From the NCBI GenBank assembly GCA_032622095.1, contig CP136066.1, positions 157,443,152-157,507,151 of the forward strand: a stretch of 64,000 nt of DNA, read 5' to 3'. The position numbers were made by a program, and so were the translations under genes. Shown here in pieces: positions 22,101-31,106 of the stretch (position 1 is its first letter; the number at the start of each line of letters is the position of its first letter). The stretch comes from Siphonodentalium dalli (Eukaryota; Mollusca; Scaphopoda; Gadilida; Siphonodentaliidae). Under the pieces are notes generated by a model that did not search any database, was not told the DNA's origin, and saw nothing but the letters and a program-made list of their open reading frames with translations.

Positions 22101-25100
22101 GCAAAAAAAATAGAATGCCGCTAGATGCAAAAATAAGAGAGGTGGTGAGGAAGAAGCATAGAGCTTGGACTCGCTATATGGAAAACAGGACACAACAAAA
22201 CTATAACATATATACAAAATATAGGAACCAAGTGAGAAATTTGACAAGGAAGAAGCAGAAAAATCACGAACGTGATATTGCCGACCAAGCTAAAGATAAC
22301 CCCAAAAAATTCTGGGACTATATGTATCGAGACGCACGAAGACGAAGACAGGGATAGCAAACCTAGAGAAAGCAGATGGAAGTGTAACAACACGCGATAA
22401 GGAGAAAGCAGAAGTGTTAGCAGATTTCTTCTCCGAAGTATTCACACGGGAACCAGAAGGAAACATCCCAGATATAGATATGAAGACAATAAAGCATGAG
22501 ATGGAAGACCTTGAAGTGACTGCAGAGGGAGTAGAGATTAGGCTATCAAAACTCAAACCATGCAAGTCCCAGGGTCCTGACAATATACACCCTAAAATCC
22601 TAAAAGAGCTAGCGAAGGAACTAAGCATACCAATATCACAAATCTTCAATAACAGCCTACGACTAGGAATATTACCAAATGAATGGAAAACAGCAAACGT
22701 ATCTGCTATATACAAAAAAGGGGAAAAATCTAAACCAAACAACTATCGCACAGTCAGCCTAACCAGTATAGTAGGCAAAGCTCTGGAGGCAAGAATAATG
22801 GACCATATGAGGAATAACCAACTATTTAGTAAGAAGCAATTTGGGTTGATCAGGGGACGATCTACAACATTATACAGCTACTGCACTCATTGGAAAAGTG
22901 GACCAAGACCATAAACGAAGGATATGCAACACATGTAATTTATATGGACTTCCAGAAAGCATTTGATACTGTTCCACATCAAAGACTACTGCATAAAGCA
23001 AGAAGCTACGGAATAAATGACCTCCCATCCAATGTCAAATCTGATGTCATGATGTTTGCCGACGACACTAAAATTTACAGGGAAATACAGGATATAACAG
23101 ATGTGGATGCATTACAGAATGACTAAGATGAACTCCAGACATGGTCAGACAAGTGGCTCTTGAAATTTCATCCTGATAAATGTGTGACAATGAACATTGG
23201 CACGAAAACAGAAGAACCAATCTATCACATGAAGAACAAAGACGGACAATATGTACAACTAAAGGAGGTAAATGAAGAGAACGATATAGGAGTCACAACT
23301 GATAACAAACTGAAATTTGACCAACACATGAATGAGAAAATACAGAAAGCAAATGCAGTCACTGGAGCTATACGCAGTGCATTTACTGAAGAATCAGAGG
23401 TGGATATAGTGGCATCTATAGAAGCCAGCGTCCACTAACAACATAAAGTTACATAAGGTAAGGTAAGGTAAGGTAATGTAAGGTATTTGACAAAAACATT
23501 CTAATAATCTATTTTATTATGTGCAGTTGGCTATAATAGTACATAACAGTATTCTCAATAATTCAACATCAAAACTCTAAATTGTGATTCCGATCATATA
23601 GTAGTTTACTATCGCCAAGGGATGGGTTAGACATCTGCCGATCGTGATCGGCCGCTCGTTGTAAAGTGTCCCAAACTGTCCGGAACCAACCCATGAATAT
23701 AAATTGTGCATTTTCGTATAGTATTACCTTGTGTACATAATGCCATTTAACATTGATTGCACCGCCCTTCAGTTGGTGTCTGATCAATACTTAAAATAGG
23801 AGGATATGGGGTCCTCAAAGAATCGACAAATTGCCTTTCATGTTTCCTAGCGGCTTTTGTAAAGAATCCTAGGCTTTCTGGAACAAACTCATCCATACAA
23901 ATTGTATATTATTTACTGATAGTAATGCCTAGTAATGACGGCTACTCCACTCCCATATGTGTTGTCCACTTCCTCGTGTAATATTGCTAGTATACTCCAT
24001 CAGTCTGTGGTGTGTTCAAGATTTTAATGGGATAGGGGTCCCAAAACAATCACACAAATATAAGCCTTCCATTAGCGTTACTTTGCAATGAAACACAATT
24101 CTAGCAGTGTGTCTTGGTCACTGAGGTATTCGTGCTCGAATGTTCCGTGCCCATGCCCATTTATAAACATTTATAAGCATGAACAGAACAGGGAGTTTCT
24201 GATAATAAAATATTATATCTCCGAATATGGTGTTTCTGTTAATAAAATATATCTATTTCCGAACATGAAATAGAGAATTTACCCAAAACCTCACAGTTTT
24301 CATTCAAATTGCCACCATTTTTTCATTAGTCTGGCTTCAATTCGTTATACTTAACATGCCCTTTGAATTGCCGATATGGGAACCGGTGAACAAAATATTC
24401 CAACTCAATTTCCCACAAAACAAGAGTTTTTTTGAGATAGAAATTTCAGCATATCTTGTGACAAACGACGTGGACTTTTCGGTTATAGTAGATTATTGTC
24501 GTACTCTTCCACATTGAACAAACCTGAGTAACCAACCACTCATCAATATGATACCAATGCCATCTGTCATTAAAATGTAACAAAATACTTGATATGGTTT
24601 TCTATTGAAAATTTCGTTTTGTATCCATTAAGGTGCCGGAACCCCGCCCCTAAACTCAGAAGGTGTCACTTTTAGCATTTTAAAACCCACACATTTAGAT
24701 TCCTCGTATCGCGGGAGATGCCTAATACATAGGCTGCGGACACACGTATCACAGATGCGATGGCATAGTCGGTGTGACAATTATATATGGTGGAGTTTGG
24801 TGACAATTGGTTGTCATAATTAATATGCCATAGCTAGCTATGTCGTCCGCTGCATATTCGCACAATAAGTCCTCCAAAGTTCGTTATAATCATAATTTTT
24901 CTTGTTTTTGGTCCTTGTATAGTTCGCTTTGTTTATTCCAGATACTTTCTCGCAGCTGCGTTTCGTCCAACAGTTCCGACATAGCTTCATTGGCCCACAT
25001 GATAATATTAGCGGAATTATGCGGAGAACTAAACGTCTCAAAATAAAAACCGCAATTGGGGAACTGTCTTAATACGCATGAAATTAATAAAGTGGATAAA

Positions 25101-28100
25101 CATGAATAGAGATCAGAGATCATATCAACAAAACGTACTGCATGCATGATATGTGAGTGAATGAGGGATTGCCACGGTCAAACACAATTCTGGACGATCG
25201 ATCGTGCAATTATTTTTATCTTAGAGAATACAATGTAGCAAAGCGTAATGAGTAGATATCAACCTTGCATGGTGAAACGCAATGGGTTAATTGGTCGAGT
25301 CGACTCATTGTGCGGAAATTCAGCGCGCAACATAATGCCCTCCCCGATCTTCCCTGACTCGGACGGCGTTCTTGAAACCTTAATCCACACCATTATTTCC
25401 TCTTTTTTTCGGAGATTTCTATATCTGTTAAATTTTGAAGAAATCGGGGACAAATTAATATTGTTTATCAATGTACGCTTTCGAATGATGTGTAATGTGT
25501 ATTGTTTCATTGCATAACGCGCGAGAAAATTAAGATTATATCTCTGTTACTCGGACAAAAGTACGTTTTGCTAATTTCCTATATTTACCGCTGGACGTTC
25601 ATCGTCAATTAAACGCTTAGTTCTCAAAAGTAGTGTTCACATGTTGCAATATTCGAATTATGTATAATATATATTGTTTCAAACCGTAAACACGAGAAAA
25701 TCAAGTTAATATCTCCATTCCCGTTACTCAGATTTAAGTTTTGCTAATTTCTGATTCGACGTTCCTTGCCAATTAAATCCTTAATTCTTAAAAGTAGTGT
25801 TTAAGTGTTGCAATATTCATGGAGGGGAGAGGCTATCCTTTCATATGATGTATAATATGAATTGTTTCATTGCGAAAAACACGATAAATTTGACCTGACC
25901 CCACTCCAAAAAGTACAAACGATAGACTCTTATGTACTTTTGGGAGTGGGGTCATTTTGTTCCAGGTACCTGTGGGTACCAGTGCATATATCGACCCCAA
26001 ATGCACTATATGTATAATTCACTGTAATAATAACCGGGTACCATTTTCGACGCATAGCTGACAAAAGTCAATTTCAGGTAGACACCTAATTAGTTTTGAA
26101 TTGCCTCTCGGAAAAACTCGTGTTGCTGATTTTAATGAAATTACGCCTAATTAGCCGCTTAATAATCGATGTTTCACAACTTATTAGCAGCCAGGTAAAT
26201 ATCGATATCGATAACTCAGATGGCAGAGCTCCTTGTGTGTCATATGATAACTCAAGATCTCGCAAATTATTTGAAGAGAGCCATTGAACTATATTTTTTG
26301 ACACAGCCCTAAATCGATACCTATATATAATTATCGTCATAGATAGCAAAATTGGAATTATCGATAATCCAACCGAAGAGGTCTCTAAAATATTTATTCT
26401 GGGACGGGGACGTCGCTATAGATCGATGGTCTCCGTGTGGGGGGGGGGGGGCACCGGTATCAACATTGGGGCTTACAGCTGCACCCACCACTCCTTTCCA
26501 ATCATATCAGGTTGGATATGTCCAAGGGGTCACGGTGGAAATGGAATTCTGCGAACCTGTGAGTTTGATGTTTAGTTCAAGGGGGTGCAGTTGGCCGGAC
26601 ATTTGATGGAGCACTCCTATATGTGAAACCTCTAGCCACGTCCCTATAAATTGTTCGTGTGGGTACTTAATCAATAATTTGACTGACATTTCCACGATAT
26701 AGTCCTGAGATCCTAGAATAAGCCTCATTTTGTTTGTACGATTGGGAGATGCAGTTCACGTGCACGTTCTTTTTTACTTTAAACATATTGTATTCGTATA
26801 AATATACAAAAGGGATCGGGGCACAAGTTATTTCAACTTAGGTAGTCCCTCTCCCGTACAAAATTGACAATACATTGTTATAAGATGACAGAAAGGCGAT
26901 AACAGAAACGTTTGTACATGGTGAGAAAACAATTTGAATTTGCATTATGTCGAATAACATCTTTCAGCGTATGTTTATGGATTACCAATTAGAACGAGCA
27001 TAAATATGTGCATATCTATATCTATTGTGATATTTAAGGAAGATGTAAATATAGATTTCAAGGCTATGTATGTATCAAACATTTGACTGTAAGGTTAAGC
27101 TAAATTTGTATAGTAGTGAATTTGGCGATTCGCCAGATGACGCCCTTGACAGTTACGCTGGAAGAAATTATCGATGTGTATACAAATGGTGCATGGATGT
27201 GGCAATCCGAATGAGGGAGGGGTGTCTAGCAATGTTTGTATTTGGTGTATATTGAGCGATTTGTGGTTGACATTGGATTGTGGCTATATGTCAACGCAGC
27301 CAGACGTTCATGAATCGAAGCGTTTTGTCGCAGCAATATACTGTTGCACTATTTGAAAAAAACTTATATTCTCCGGAATTGAGATGTACGATATCCCGAA
27401 AAGAAACTGATCGATGTCGGTTATAATGAAGCGTTCGCGGTTTAACTTATCGTCAAGTTCCAACCGTTCATTTTGATATACAGGGCACATAAAAAAGTGC
27501 ACGTGCACGTTCACAACTGTGGCGTCATGGCCAAAGCTTCATTTTCCAACTAATGTTCAGCACATTAGCCAAAAAATGCCCGTGTTTCTGCACAATACAG
27601 AGACTATTGTTCAAAACGACTGCATTTAACGAAACAAAACATTTTAAATATGAAATTGCTATAAGACTTTATAGTACATACACATTATCGGTAAAGTGAA
27701 GTGATATGGGCTGCAGTATCACGCCGAGTTGACGATGTCAGATCGCCGTATCAAACGAGCTGCCACAGGCAGCGAGTCTGATGCGGCGATCTGACATCGT
27801 CAACGAGATGTGATACTTCAGGCCATATCACTTCACTGTACCGATAACACGTTTATTATATGACACATTTTTGGTTCATCCCATGTCACAAAGGGCAAAA
27901 CTACTTCGTTACACCATCCCATGCCATCGCCCGGGCAAAAGTACTCCAGTGAACATTCCCAGTCATCACCCGAAACTCCCAATTTAAGGCCAAGGTCGAG
28001 GAACTATTTTGTGTTGAATTTGGGGGTGATTCGCACAAACGCGTAATAATACAAAACAAATATTTCGTAATAAGTCGTAACAGTTTAATTTTCGAACAAA

Positions 28101-30181
28101 GACATGTTCTGAGAAATAGTTCCCAACTTCTGGTGACCTAATTTCACGGGATACTGATACGGAATTCAAAGGATACTGATACGGAATTCATAGAATACCG
28201 ATACGGCTCACGACCAGACAAGCGTTTTCCGACTGCTCGGAATTTATCGTCAAACAATAGTGGTATTTGTAAGGGATTAGTGGTAGTCATATAATAAATA
28301 CGTGTATCTGATAATCCATCGATATCATATAATCATACTAATTCTTGAATAAGAAGGAACACATAATAACGAACAAAGCAGAATACATATCCATGCAGGT
28401 TAACGTGAATTCGGTCAATGGTGACGTATCCGCCGAATTTGAAATCGACATGCGTTCGGGCGGTATTTTATGGATGGAATTATGAAACGAACATGATGAA
28501 AGTGACAAAGAATGATTTGCTTCAAGTTCGCCATCAACCGAAGTGCTCCCCCAGCGTTACTATCAATAACATTATCATTTGGCTAATTTCAGAAATGTTC
28601 TCCCCGTTTACACTTGATAAGACAAATTTGTCTCCGCCTTTAAAATTCTTTGATATATATCGTTTATATTCTGCAATAAGTTGTACACAAGGGACGGATT
28701 CTTATGTTTTATTGTGTTTTTAAACTCCGAGGTGGCGAAATCTCAGTTTGTTTACATTATGAACGTTTGAGTCCGTAATCGGAATCAGAATCTGAATCAG
28801 GATTACGACGAAATAACTATTGATTGCGATTACGGTCTGTTTGTTTACTGATTCTGGTCTGTTCGTTTACCGAACCACGCCGTACGGGGTCTAATCCATA
28901 ATCTGAATCCAGATTCACCCACCAAATAACGACTCAGTGTCAAATGAAAGCCCACCAAGGGTAGCACCCAATATCAATGCCAAGATAGAGTTACTGCATT
29001 AAACTTTCTTGGTGTAGACCGTTATATGCATATTTTTTATACTGGCCAAAAACACCACCCGTTGCCATGGAAACACACATTTTCCACACTAAGCTACACT
29101 GCCGCAGCACTGACATAAACTTCAGATTATGAGCTTTGAGAAAACAGTTGGTATAATTTGGCCACCAAATTGGTACCATTTTCCATTGTTGGGGAGCCTG
29201 GCTCATGGACTATATTATTAGTGTGATTGCACAAGCATTCCAGAAGACGATTGTACCACTTGAATCAACAACACGCTATTTGAAACTACTCAAATTACGT
29301 CTAAACTCTCGATGTGAGTTTTGAAATATCACACGGTCACCCGCATCGCTTTATACAAACGGCATCATAGCAAAACAGTAGGACACACAAGCATCATAGC
29401 AAATTTGCAGGACCACTTGGCCAGGGGTGGGTATGGCCGCGCTTCACCCATATCCAAGCAAATTTTAACAGAGGTCACTAGGGCGGAACTCTATCGCACA
29501 AATCAATGGCACGCTAAAGTACATGTATACAATACGTTTGGGTGGCTCATTGATAAATATTAAGAAATGTTCAGGACCGGCGGAAGCACTGTCGCCTGTT
29601 ATGGAAAACTATTTAGTGGCTTGTATATAACCTACATCTATATATGTCGTGGGTTGGGTGTATTATCACAATGTCGCCTATTATGGAAAACTATTTAGCC
29701 GCTTGTAACATATATATCGTGGGTTGGGCGTATTATCGCACTGTCACCTATTATATATATGAGACAACTATTTAGTCGCTTGTATATAAACTACATGCAT
29801 GTATATATCGTGGGTTTGGTGGTTTATATATATAATACGCACCGCGTATACGTAAATGATAGCAGCATCCAAGTTGTCCTCCAATTGTCCCGATTGTCCA
29901 ATGAGGCAATTTCCCGACTTAGATGACAAGAAGCAAGTTCGTGAACTATAGAAGAAGGTCGCAGATTCACACTGAGTCTCTTGGATGCAAAACGCTGCAC
30001 ATTGAAGCACGCTACTGGCTGGGCTTGATCCTACTTTCGACGAAAAAATACCAATTTCCGCTTTCCCTTTCCCCACTTGCATCCTCTTAGAAGGAAAAGA
30101 AGATACACTGCCCGGTACCTTCGTTGCGAGAATCACCAGAACCAGACCAAACCCCCATAGTTGTAGCACTGTATACATCAT
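9477..30181 (-). CDS. Secreted PAN/apple-like + fibrinogen-domain protein (three exons)
   Basis: The exons are 30181-29843, 11111-11099 and 10138-9477. They join in frame to 337 codons plus stop. Residues 1-27 look like a signal peptide (hydrophobic LVLVILA core). Residues about 45-113 carry five cysteines (61, 65, 71, 83, 92) in a PAN/apple-like pattern. Residues 118-337 are a complete fibrinogen C-terminal domain. Its first cysteine pair is at 119 and 147, a DNDH calcium-site-like motif at 268-271, and the GAWWFGCC...NLNG core near 288-300. Fibrinogen-related proteins of invertebrates are secreted lectins that bind acetylated sugars or microbes; immune or adhesive function here is inference. 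The most likely start is ATG at 30181, directly followed by a second ATG. The first intron (about 18.7 kb) is packed with repeats, so further exons there cannot be excluded. No frameshift or stop interrupts the coding parts. Confidence 0.8.
10450..10570. repeat. Dispersed repeat with GATCGGCC palindrome, copy 2
   Basis: It shares with 23535-23660 the order ATAATTCAACAT, then AAATTCTAGATT, GTGATTCCG-like, TTTACTAT.GCCAA and TGATCGTGATCGGCC. About 120 bp are recognisably related to that copy. Confidence 0.65.
10805..11066. mobile_element. piggyBac-like foldback MITE (family 1) in intron 2
   Basis: It starts TTAACCCTTCCATGACTGG and ends CCCATTGTGTAAGGGTTAA, so TTAA flanks both sides. Internal arms contain GCGAGTCTCCCATAGAGAGC and its partners around GCATTCTCTTATATATG. 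It is adjacent to the 13-nt microexon. Confidence 0.8.
11099..11111 (-). CDS. 13-nt microexon (PLPP linker) of the fibrinogen-related gene
   Basis: On the minus strand CTTACTTTCTGTTTCAG precedes CCATTGCCGCCAG, which is followed by the strong donor GTGAGTATT. The 13 nt encode Pro-Leu-Pro-Pro plus the first base of Asp, the residues that normally precede the first cysteine of a fibrinogen domain. The exon fits phase 0 on its 5' side and phase 1 on its 3' side, matching both neighbours. Skipping it would shift the frame of the fibrinogen domain. Confidence 0.8.
11885..12080. mobile_element. Foldback MITE (family 3), full copy
   Basis: It is a near-complete palindrome of about 196 bp. The left arm CAGTAATGCCCTAAATAATC ... 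TTTCAGGATTTAGTCGGAAA is mirrored by TTTCCGACCAACTCCTGAAA ... GATTATTTAGAGCATTACTG, with a short loop near 11985. It is non-coding. The transcript of either strand would form a long hairpin. Confidence 0.85.
12115..12505. mobile_element. piggyBac-like foldback MITE (family 1, long copy)
   Basis: TTAACCCTTTACCCAACA at the left is the exact inverse of TGTTGGGTAAAGGGTTAA at the right, with TTAA at both edges. Inside are two long hairpins built from GCATTCTCTTATATATGCGA and its complement (about 12148-12212 and 12296-12362). It is the best-preserved member of the family in the window. Confidence 0.85.
12550..14115. repeat. Degenerate tandem array, units of roughly 130-165 bp
   Basis: Units repeat the phrases TTCATATTTGGTATGAA, GGTGACTGTGATTCAGATTT, GGTCACCAGGTCAAATAGG, ACCAGGGACATAACT and TAATTCTTAAAATGTCTTCTC. 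CAGATTTGTT-type landmarks occur near 12733, 12891, 13422, 13550, 13714, 13910 and 14062. An AT-rich segment (12940-13100) and other non-unit sequence interrupt the array between 12900 and 13400. Units are strongly diverged, so the array is old. Confidence 0.7.
14270..14620. repeat. Dispersed repeat X, copy 1
   Basis: It shares with 17950-18245 the segments AAATTTCCAACA.TTG.GA, AGAACTACTT, CAGAGTCCCAGT.TT and CCACAGTCATTGACTGTCTT in the same order and orientation. The palindromic core AGTCATTGACT is conserved. No coding function is evident. Confidence 0.6.
14621..17362. other. Intron 1 sequence, mostly unremarkable
   Basis: No exon was recognised. It contains one copy of dispersed repeat Y (15115-15290), a run of 16 G (15965-15980) and several GCCATTTTG/CCATCTTG phrases typical of repeats. 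Open frames at 16464-16768 are short and overlap on opposite strands. Confidence 0.5.
15115..15290. repeat. Dispersed repeat Y, copy 1
   Basis: CCGATTTTAATG, TGTGATAGAAAAATCCAATA, ATGTCAGTGGTTA.AATAGTA and AGTATTCA.TGTAT occur in the same order at 20990-21170. The two copies are diverged by substitutions and small indels. Confidence 0.65.
17363..17525. repeat. Long imperfect palindrome (foldback element)
   Basis: The outer arms GAGTAATCAATTAGTTACGA and its counterpart ending CCAATTGATTACTC, plus GAATTACGTT.AATAATTC, are inverted copies. Inner arms GAGAGATGTTTGGGTAAGAA and TTCTTACCGACGTCTCTC continue the pairing to a loop near 17445. It is 163 bp, non-coding, with relatively GC-rich inner arms (CGCGAGAG). 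Confidence 0.8.
17950..18245. repeat. Dispersed repeat X, copy 2
   Basis: This is the second copy of the element at 14270-14620. An open minus-strand frame through it reads a cysteine-containing peptide, but because it lies wholly in the repeat and is not shared with the first copy it is not called a gene. Confidence 0.6.
18246..19176. other. Intron 1 sequence with AAGATGGCCGCC motifs
   Basis: There are no genes. CAAGATGGCCGCC occurs at about 18850 and 18990. An ATATAC-rich stretch lies at 18280-18303. Confidence 0.5.
19177..20328 (+). pseudogene. Broken ORF of an unrecognised repeated-protein family
   Basis: Consecutive plus-strand fragments look like parts of one protein. The first, 19177-19434 (LRYLEKFLDYATG...ALKVHRGVIPTDL), shifts frame at a nine-A run near 19391. 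It continues as an acidic Ser/Asp/Glu-rich tail to a stop near 19542. The second, 19569-19913, contains MRFPRETKMFWLAGYRLF and FLRFMRGPQHIGDI and ends TKDQESKKDQLFLRI. The third, 19969-20328, reads KIAVDGKKICRGKG, GDVDCWGRETEPTLEDR, then a long predicted helical stretch. I have an impression of similar uncharacterised proteins in marine invertebrates, possibly linked to a mobile element, but cannot name the family. It lies in antisense within intron 1 of the fibrinogen-related gene. Frameshifts and stops argue that it is dead unless introns rescue it. Confidence 0.5.
20340..20985. other. Intron 1 sequence, weak repeat similarity
   Basis: The only thing noticed is a short block near 20590-20690 (AGCTTTGATGGTTGGGTTTA...TTTCAATTGGTTTC) that resembles 3968-4080. 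No gene was recognised. Confidence 0.4.
20990..21170. repeat. Dispersed repeat Y, copy 2
   Basis: This is the partner of 15115-15290, sharing the same ordered phrases in the same orientation. Confidence 0.65.
21364..21635 (+). repeat. Dispersed element E2, copy 1 (plus orientation)
   Basis: It begins GTAGCTGCATAGCAACGGTT and passes TTATACTTTCGGGTAGTTGC, AAGGTCCAAGGAACATATG and TTTCATGCCTTTATCATAA. The same element is inverted at 33225-33660 and present again in plus orientation at 38115-38450. Confidence 0.75.
21755..21838. mobile_element. Left fragment of a family 1 MITE, cut by a LINE
   Basis: GCATTCTCTTATTTATACGA followed by GTCTCCCA matches the family 1 arms. The similarity ends where LINE coding sequence begins (about 21840), suggesting the LINE inserted into, or was joined to, the MITE. 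Confidence 0.55.
21840..23485 (+). pseudogene. Broken CR1/Jockey-type LINE
   Basis: The order is as in an APE-type LINE ORF2. First come the last residues of the endonuclease (PLGKSDHCSISF, about 21860). A basic linker follows (22115-22357), then the RT fingers/palm (22414-22914). RT motif A (YMDFQKAFDTVPH, about 22945) and the FADDTKIY catalytic block (about 23055) come next, then the thumb (23160-23438). Breaks: the 5' end is missing; there is an in-frame stop near 22050, frameshifts near 22340 and 22870, and a stop near 23125. In addition, the segment between motif A and FADD, including the PQG motif B, is deleted. The 3' end is a short tandem (AAGGT)n tract at about 23453-23485, like the simple 3' repeats of CR1-group elements. 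It is inserted antisense to the host gene and cannot be active. Confidence 0.85.
23452..23485 (+). repeat. (TAAGG)n 3'-terminal tract of the LINE
   Basis: About six pentanucleotide repeats, one with a substitution, directly follow the last recognisable LINE coding sequence. Confidence 0.7.
23535..23660. repeat. Dispersed repeat with GATCGGCC palindrome, copy 3
   Basis: It matches 10450-10570 over its length and 1061-1115 in its last third. The core reads CTGCCGATCGTGATCGGCC. Confidence 0.65.
23661..24837. other. Intron 1 sequence, nothing recognised
   Basis: AT-rich, without domain-bearing frames, clear splice-bounded exons or repeats shared elsewhere in the window. Confidence 0.5.
24838..25000 (-). 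pseudogene. MADF-like DNA-binding domain fragment
   Basis: On the minus strand one frame reads MSELLDETQLRESIWNKQ and SELYKDQK. The next frame continues NYDYNELWRTYCANMQ before a TAG. The IW..Q..LYKD...ELW spacing recalls the MADF (Myb/SANT-like) domain, common in animal transcription factors and in the second protein of Harbinger transposons. One frameshift in an A-rich run near 24897 separates the halves. It is short and isolated, so probably a transposon relic; the family call is tentative. Confidence 0.35.
25490..25890. repeat. Diverged tandem repeat, about three units
   Basis: The phrases ATTGTTTCA...CACGAGAAAATCAAG, TTTTGCTAATTTC, CGACGTTCCTTGCCAATTAAA and AAAAGTAGTGTT...TGTTGCAATATTC recur at about 25500, 25670 and 25855, giving a period near 170-190 bp. 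Confidence 0.65.
25896..25954. repeat. Hairpin with TGACCCCACTCC arms
   Basis: TGACCCCACTCCAAAAAGTAC pairs with GTACTTTTGGGAGTGGGGTCA, separated by a loop of about 17 nt. The arms are almost perfect. Confidence 0.75.
25990..27684. other. Intron 1 sequence, nothing recognised
   Basis: It has a run of 13 G (26439-26451) and short frames of no recognised family on both strands (for example 26352-26606 and 26507-26728, overlapping on opposite strands). Confidence 0.45.
27685..27847. mobile_element. Foldback element with TTATCGGTA termini
   Basis: TTATCGGTAAAGTGAAGTGA at the left is mirrored by TCACTTCACTGTACCGATAA at the right. The inner arms GTTGACGATGTCAGATCGCC and GGCGATCTGACATCGTCAAC pair perfectly. 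The length is 163 bp. It is probably a MITE of unknown superfamily. Confidence 0.8.
28148..28200. repeat. Short tandem repeat, GGATACTGATACGGAATTCA
   Basis: Three head-to-tail units of about 22-23 bp; the third is diverged (GAATACCGATACGG). Confidence 0.7.
28925..29215 (-). repeat. Dispersed element E1, copy 1 (minus orientation)
   Basis: It is the inverse of 32727-33055: GCCCACCAAGGGT, TTTATACTGGCCAAAAACAC, GTTGCCATGGAAACAC, TTGGTACCATTTTCC and CTGGCTCATGGACTAT all have their complements there in reversed order. It includes an X-box-like motif at 29061-29074. Confidence 0.8.
29585..29835. repeat. Minisatellite of about three units beside the exon 1 donor
   Basis: The units contain CTGTCGCCT.TTATGGAAAA, CTATTTAG.CGCTTGTA and ATATCGTGGGTTGGG.GTATTA, with a period of about 80-110 bp. 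The array ends only about 10 bp inside the donor of exon 1 of the fibrinogen-related gene. Confidence 0.7.
29843..30181 (-). CDS. First exon: signal peptide and PAN/apple-like domain
   Basis: It encodes residues 1-113. ATG at 30181 is preferred; an upstream in-frame TTG is not a start. Two phase-0 donors are possible: GTGCGT after codon 113 (exon end 29843) and GTATAC three codons earlier (exon end 29852). Either joins the microexon in frame; the chosen one leaves Val-Tyr-Ala before the Pro-Leu-Pro-Pro linker. Cysteine spacing (C-x3-C-x5-C-x11-C-x8-C) and the ATFFYSSRTC block fit a small PAN-like domain. Confidence 0.7.
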
Positions 30182-30260
30182 CAAATGTCTTATACTGGTA
30201 CACTCGGCACTGTTGAGTTTTTACTTATCTTTACAATATTATATGTTTTTCATTAGATAT
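30182..30260 (-). promoter_or_regulatory. Possible core promoter of the fibrinogen-related gene
   Basis: On the minus strand CATATAATATT lies about 60 bp upstream of the ATG (around 30238-30244). A TATA-like box at that distance would leave a very short 5' UTR. The assignment is weak because the DNA is AT-rich and an untranslated first exon could lie further upstream. Confidence 0.2.
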
Positions 30261-30950
30261 AACTGTTGCGAATTATAACGACTAAACACGTTGATGTTAC
30301 TGGCTGGCTTGCTTGTTCCAGATGGCCGTGTTCCCGCTTACAACAGTACAATCTTCGATTCTTTTCGCACCATTTAACAAAATAGCGTGCCATTATAATA
30401 ACCACGGTCGATTTTCCTTCCTTGCACGAAGGCAGCTAGCTCGGATATGCATAGGCTAGTTGACACACGTTCAGAAGTTATGCAACCGTTTATGCTTCTG
30501 CTCCCGCAACCAAACAATAACGCGTGTTCACTTGGTCAGGACTGATGACAGATGACTGATGACGCTACCACACGAATTGCGATACACGATTCTTCCGCGA
30601 AGTATATTGGTTCATCGATTAAACCTCACGAACGACAGCATCAAAGTAAGATGAAATGTACACGCCCAGCATATCTGAAAGCTGAGGCAAGCATTTGTGT
30701 AATCGATCTACATTATTGATGGCAGATAAACGTAGGCGAAAAGTCTCTTCAAATAATTTTAAAAGCTTCAAATAAAACTTTTTTCGGTTTCAGATAGTCT
30801 AAGAGTATGAACATAGACTCGATTGTAATTCAACCATTGTTACATTATACAATTGAGTTTGGACTCACCATTAGACTGGGTTTCAGAACAATTGGTCAAC
30901 AATCAAATCGCTTTTAATATCATGAATCACTTTCCCTAATGCATCTGTAA
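30261..30950. other. Upstream flank, nothing recognised
   Basis: This is the presumed 5' flank of the fibrinogen-related gene. A GATGACAGATGACTGATGACG stretch near 30541-30565 is the only short repeat noticed. Confidence 0.4.
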
Positions 30951-30954
30951 TGTT

Positions 30955-31047
30955 AGTCCAAGTCTTCTCGTACTAAAACCTAAGATGTTGGGATGGATAT
31001 GCTGGTCCCAATATCTTAGCTGGTTTTAGTACGAGAAGACTTGGACT
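30955..31047. repeat. Hairpin with AGTCCAAGTCTTCTCGTAC arms
   Basis: The left arm starting AGTCCAAGTCTTCTCGTACT and the right arm ending AGTACGAGAAGACTTGGACT pair perfectly over about 26 bp. The pairing extends weakly (AAGAT.TTGGGA) to a loop near 30998. Confidence 0.85.
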
Positions 31048-31106
31048 ACTATAATGTTAACAATAGTACACTACGCAGTTGTATCTATATTTATGCACGA
31101 GGCACC

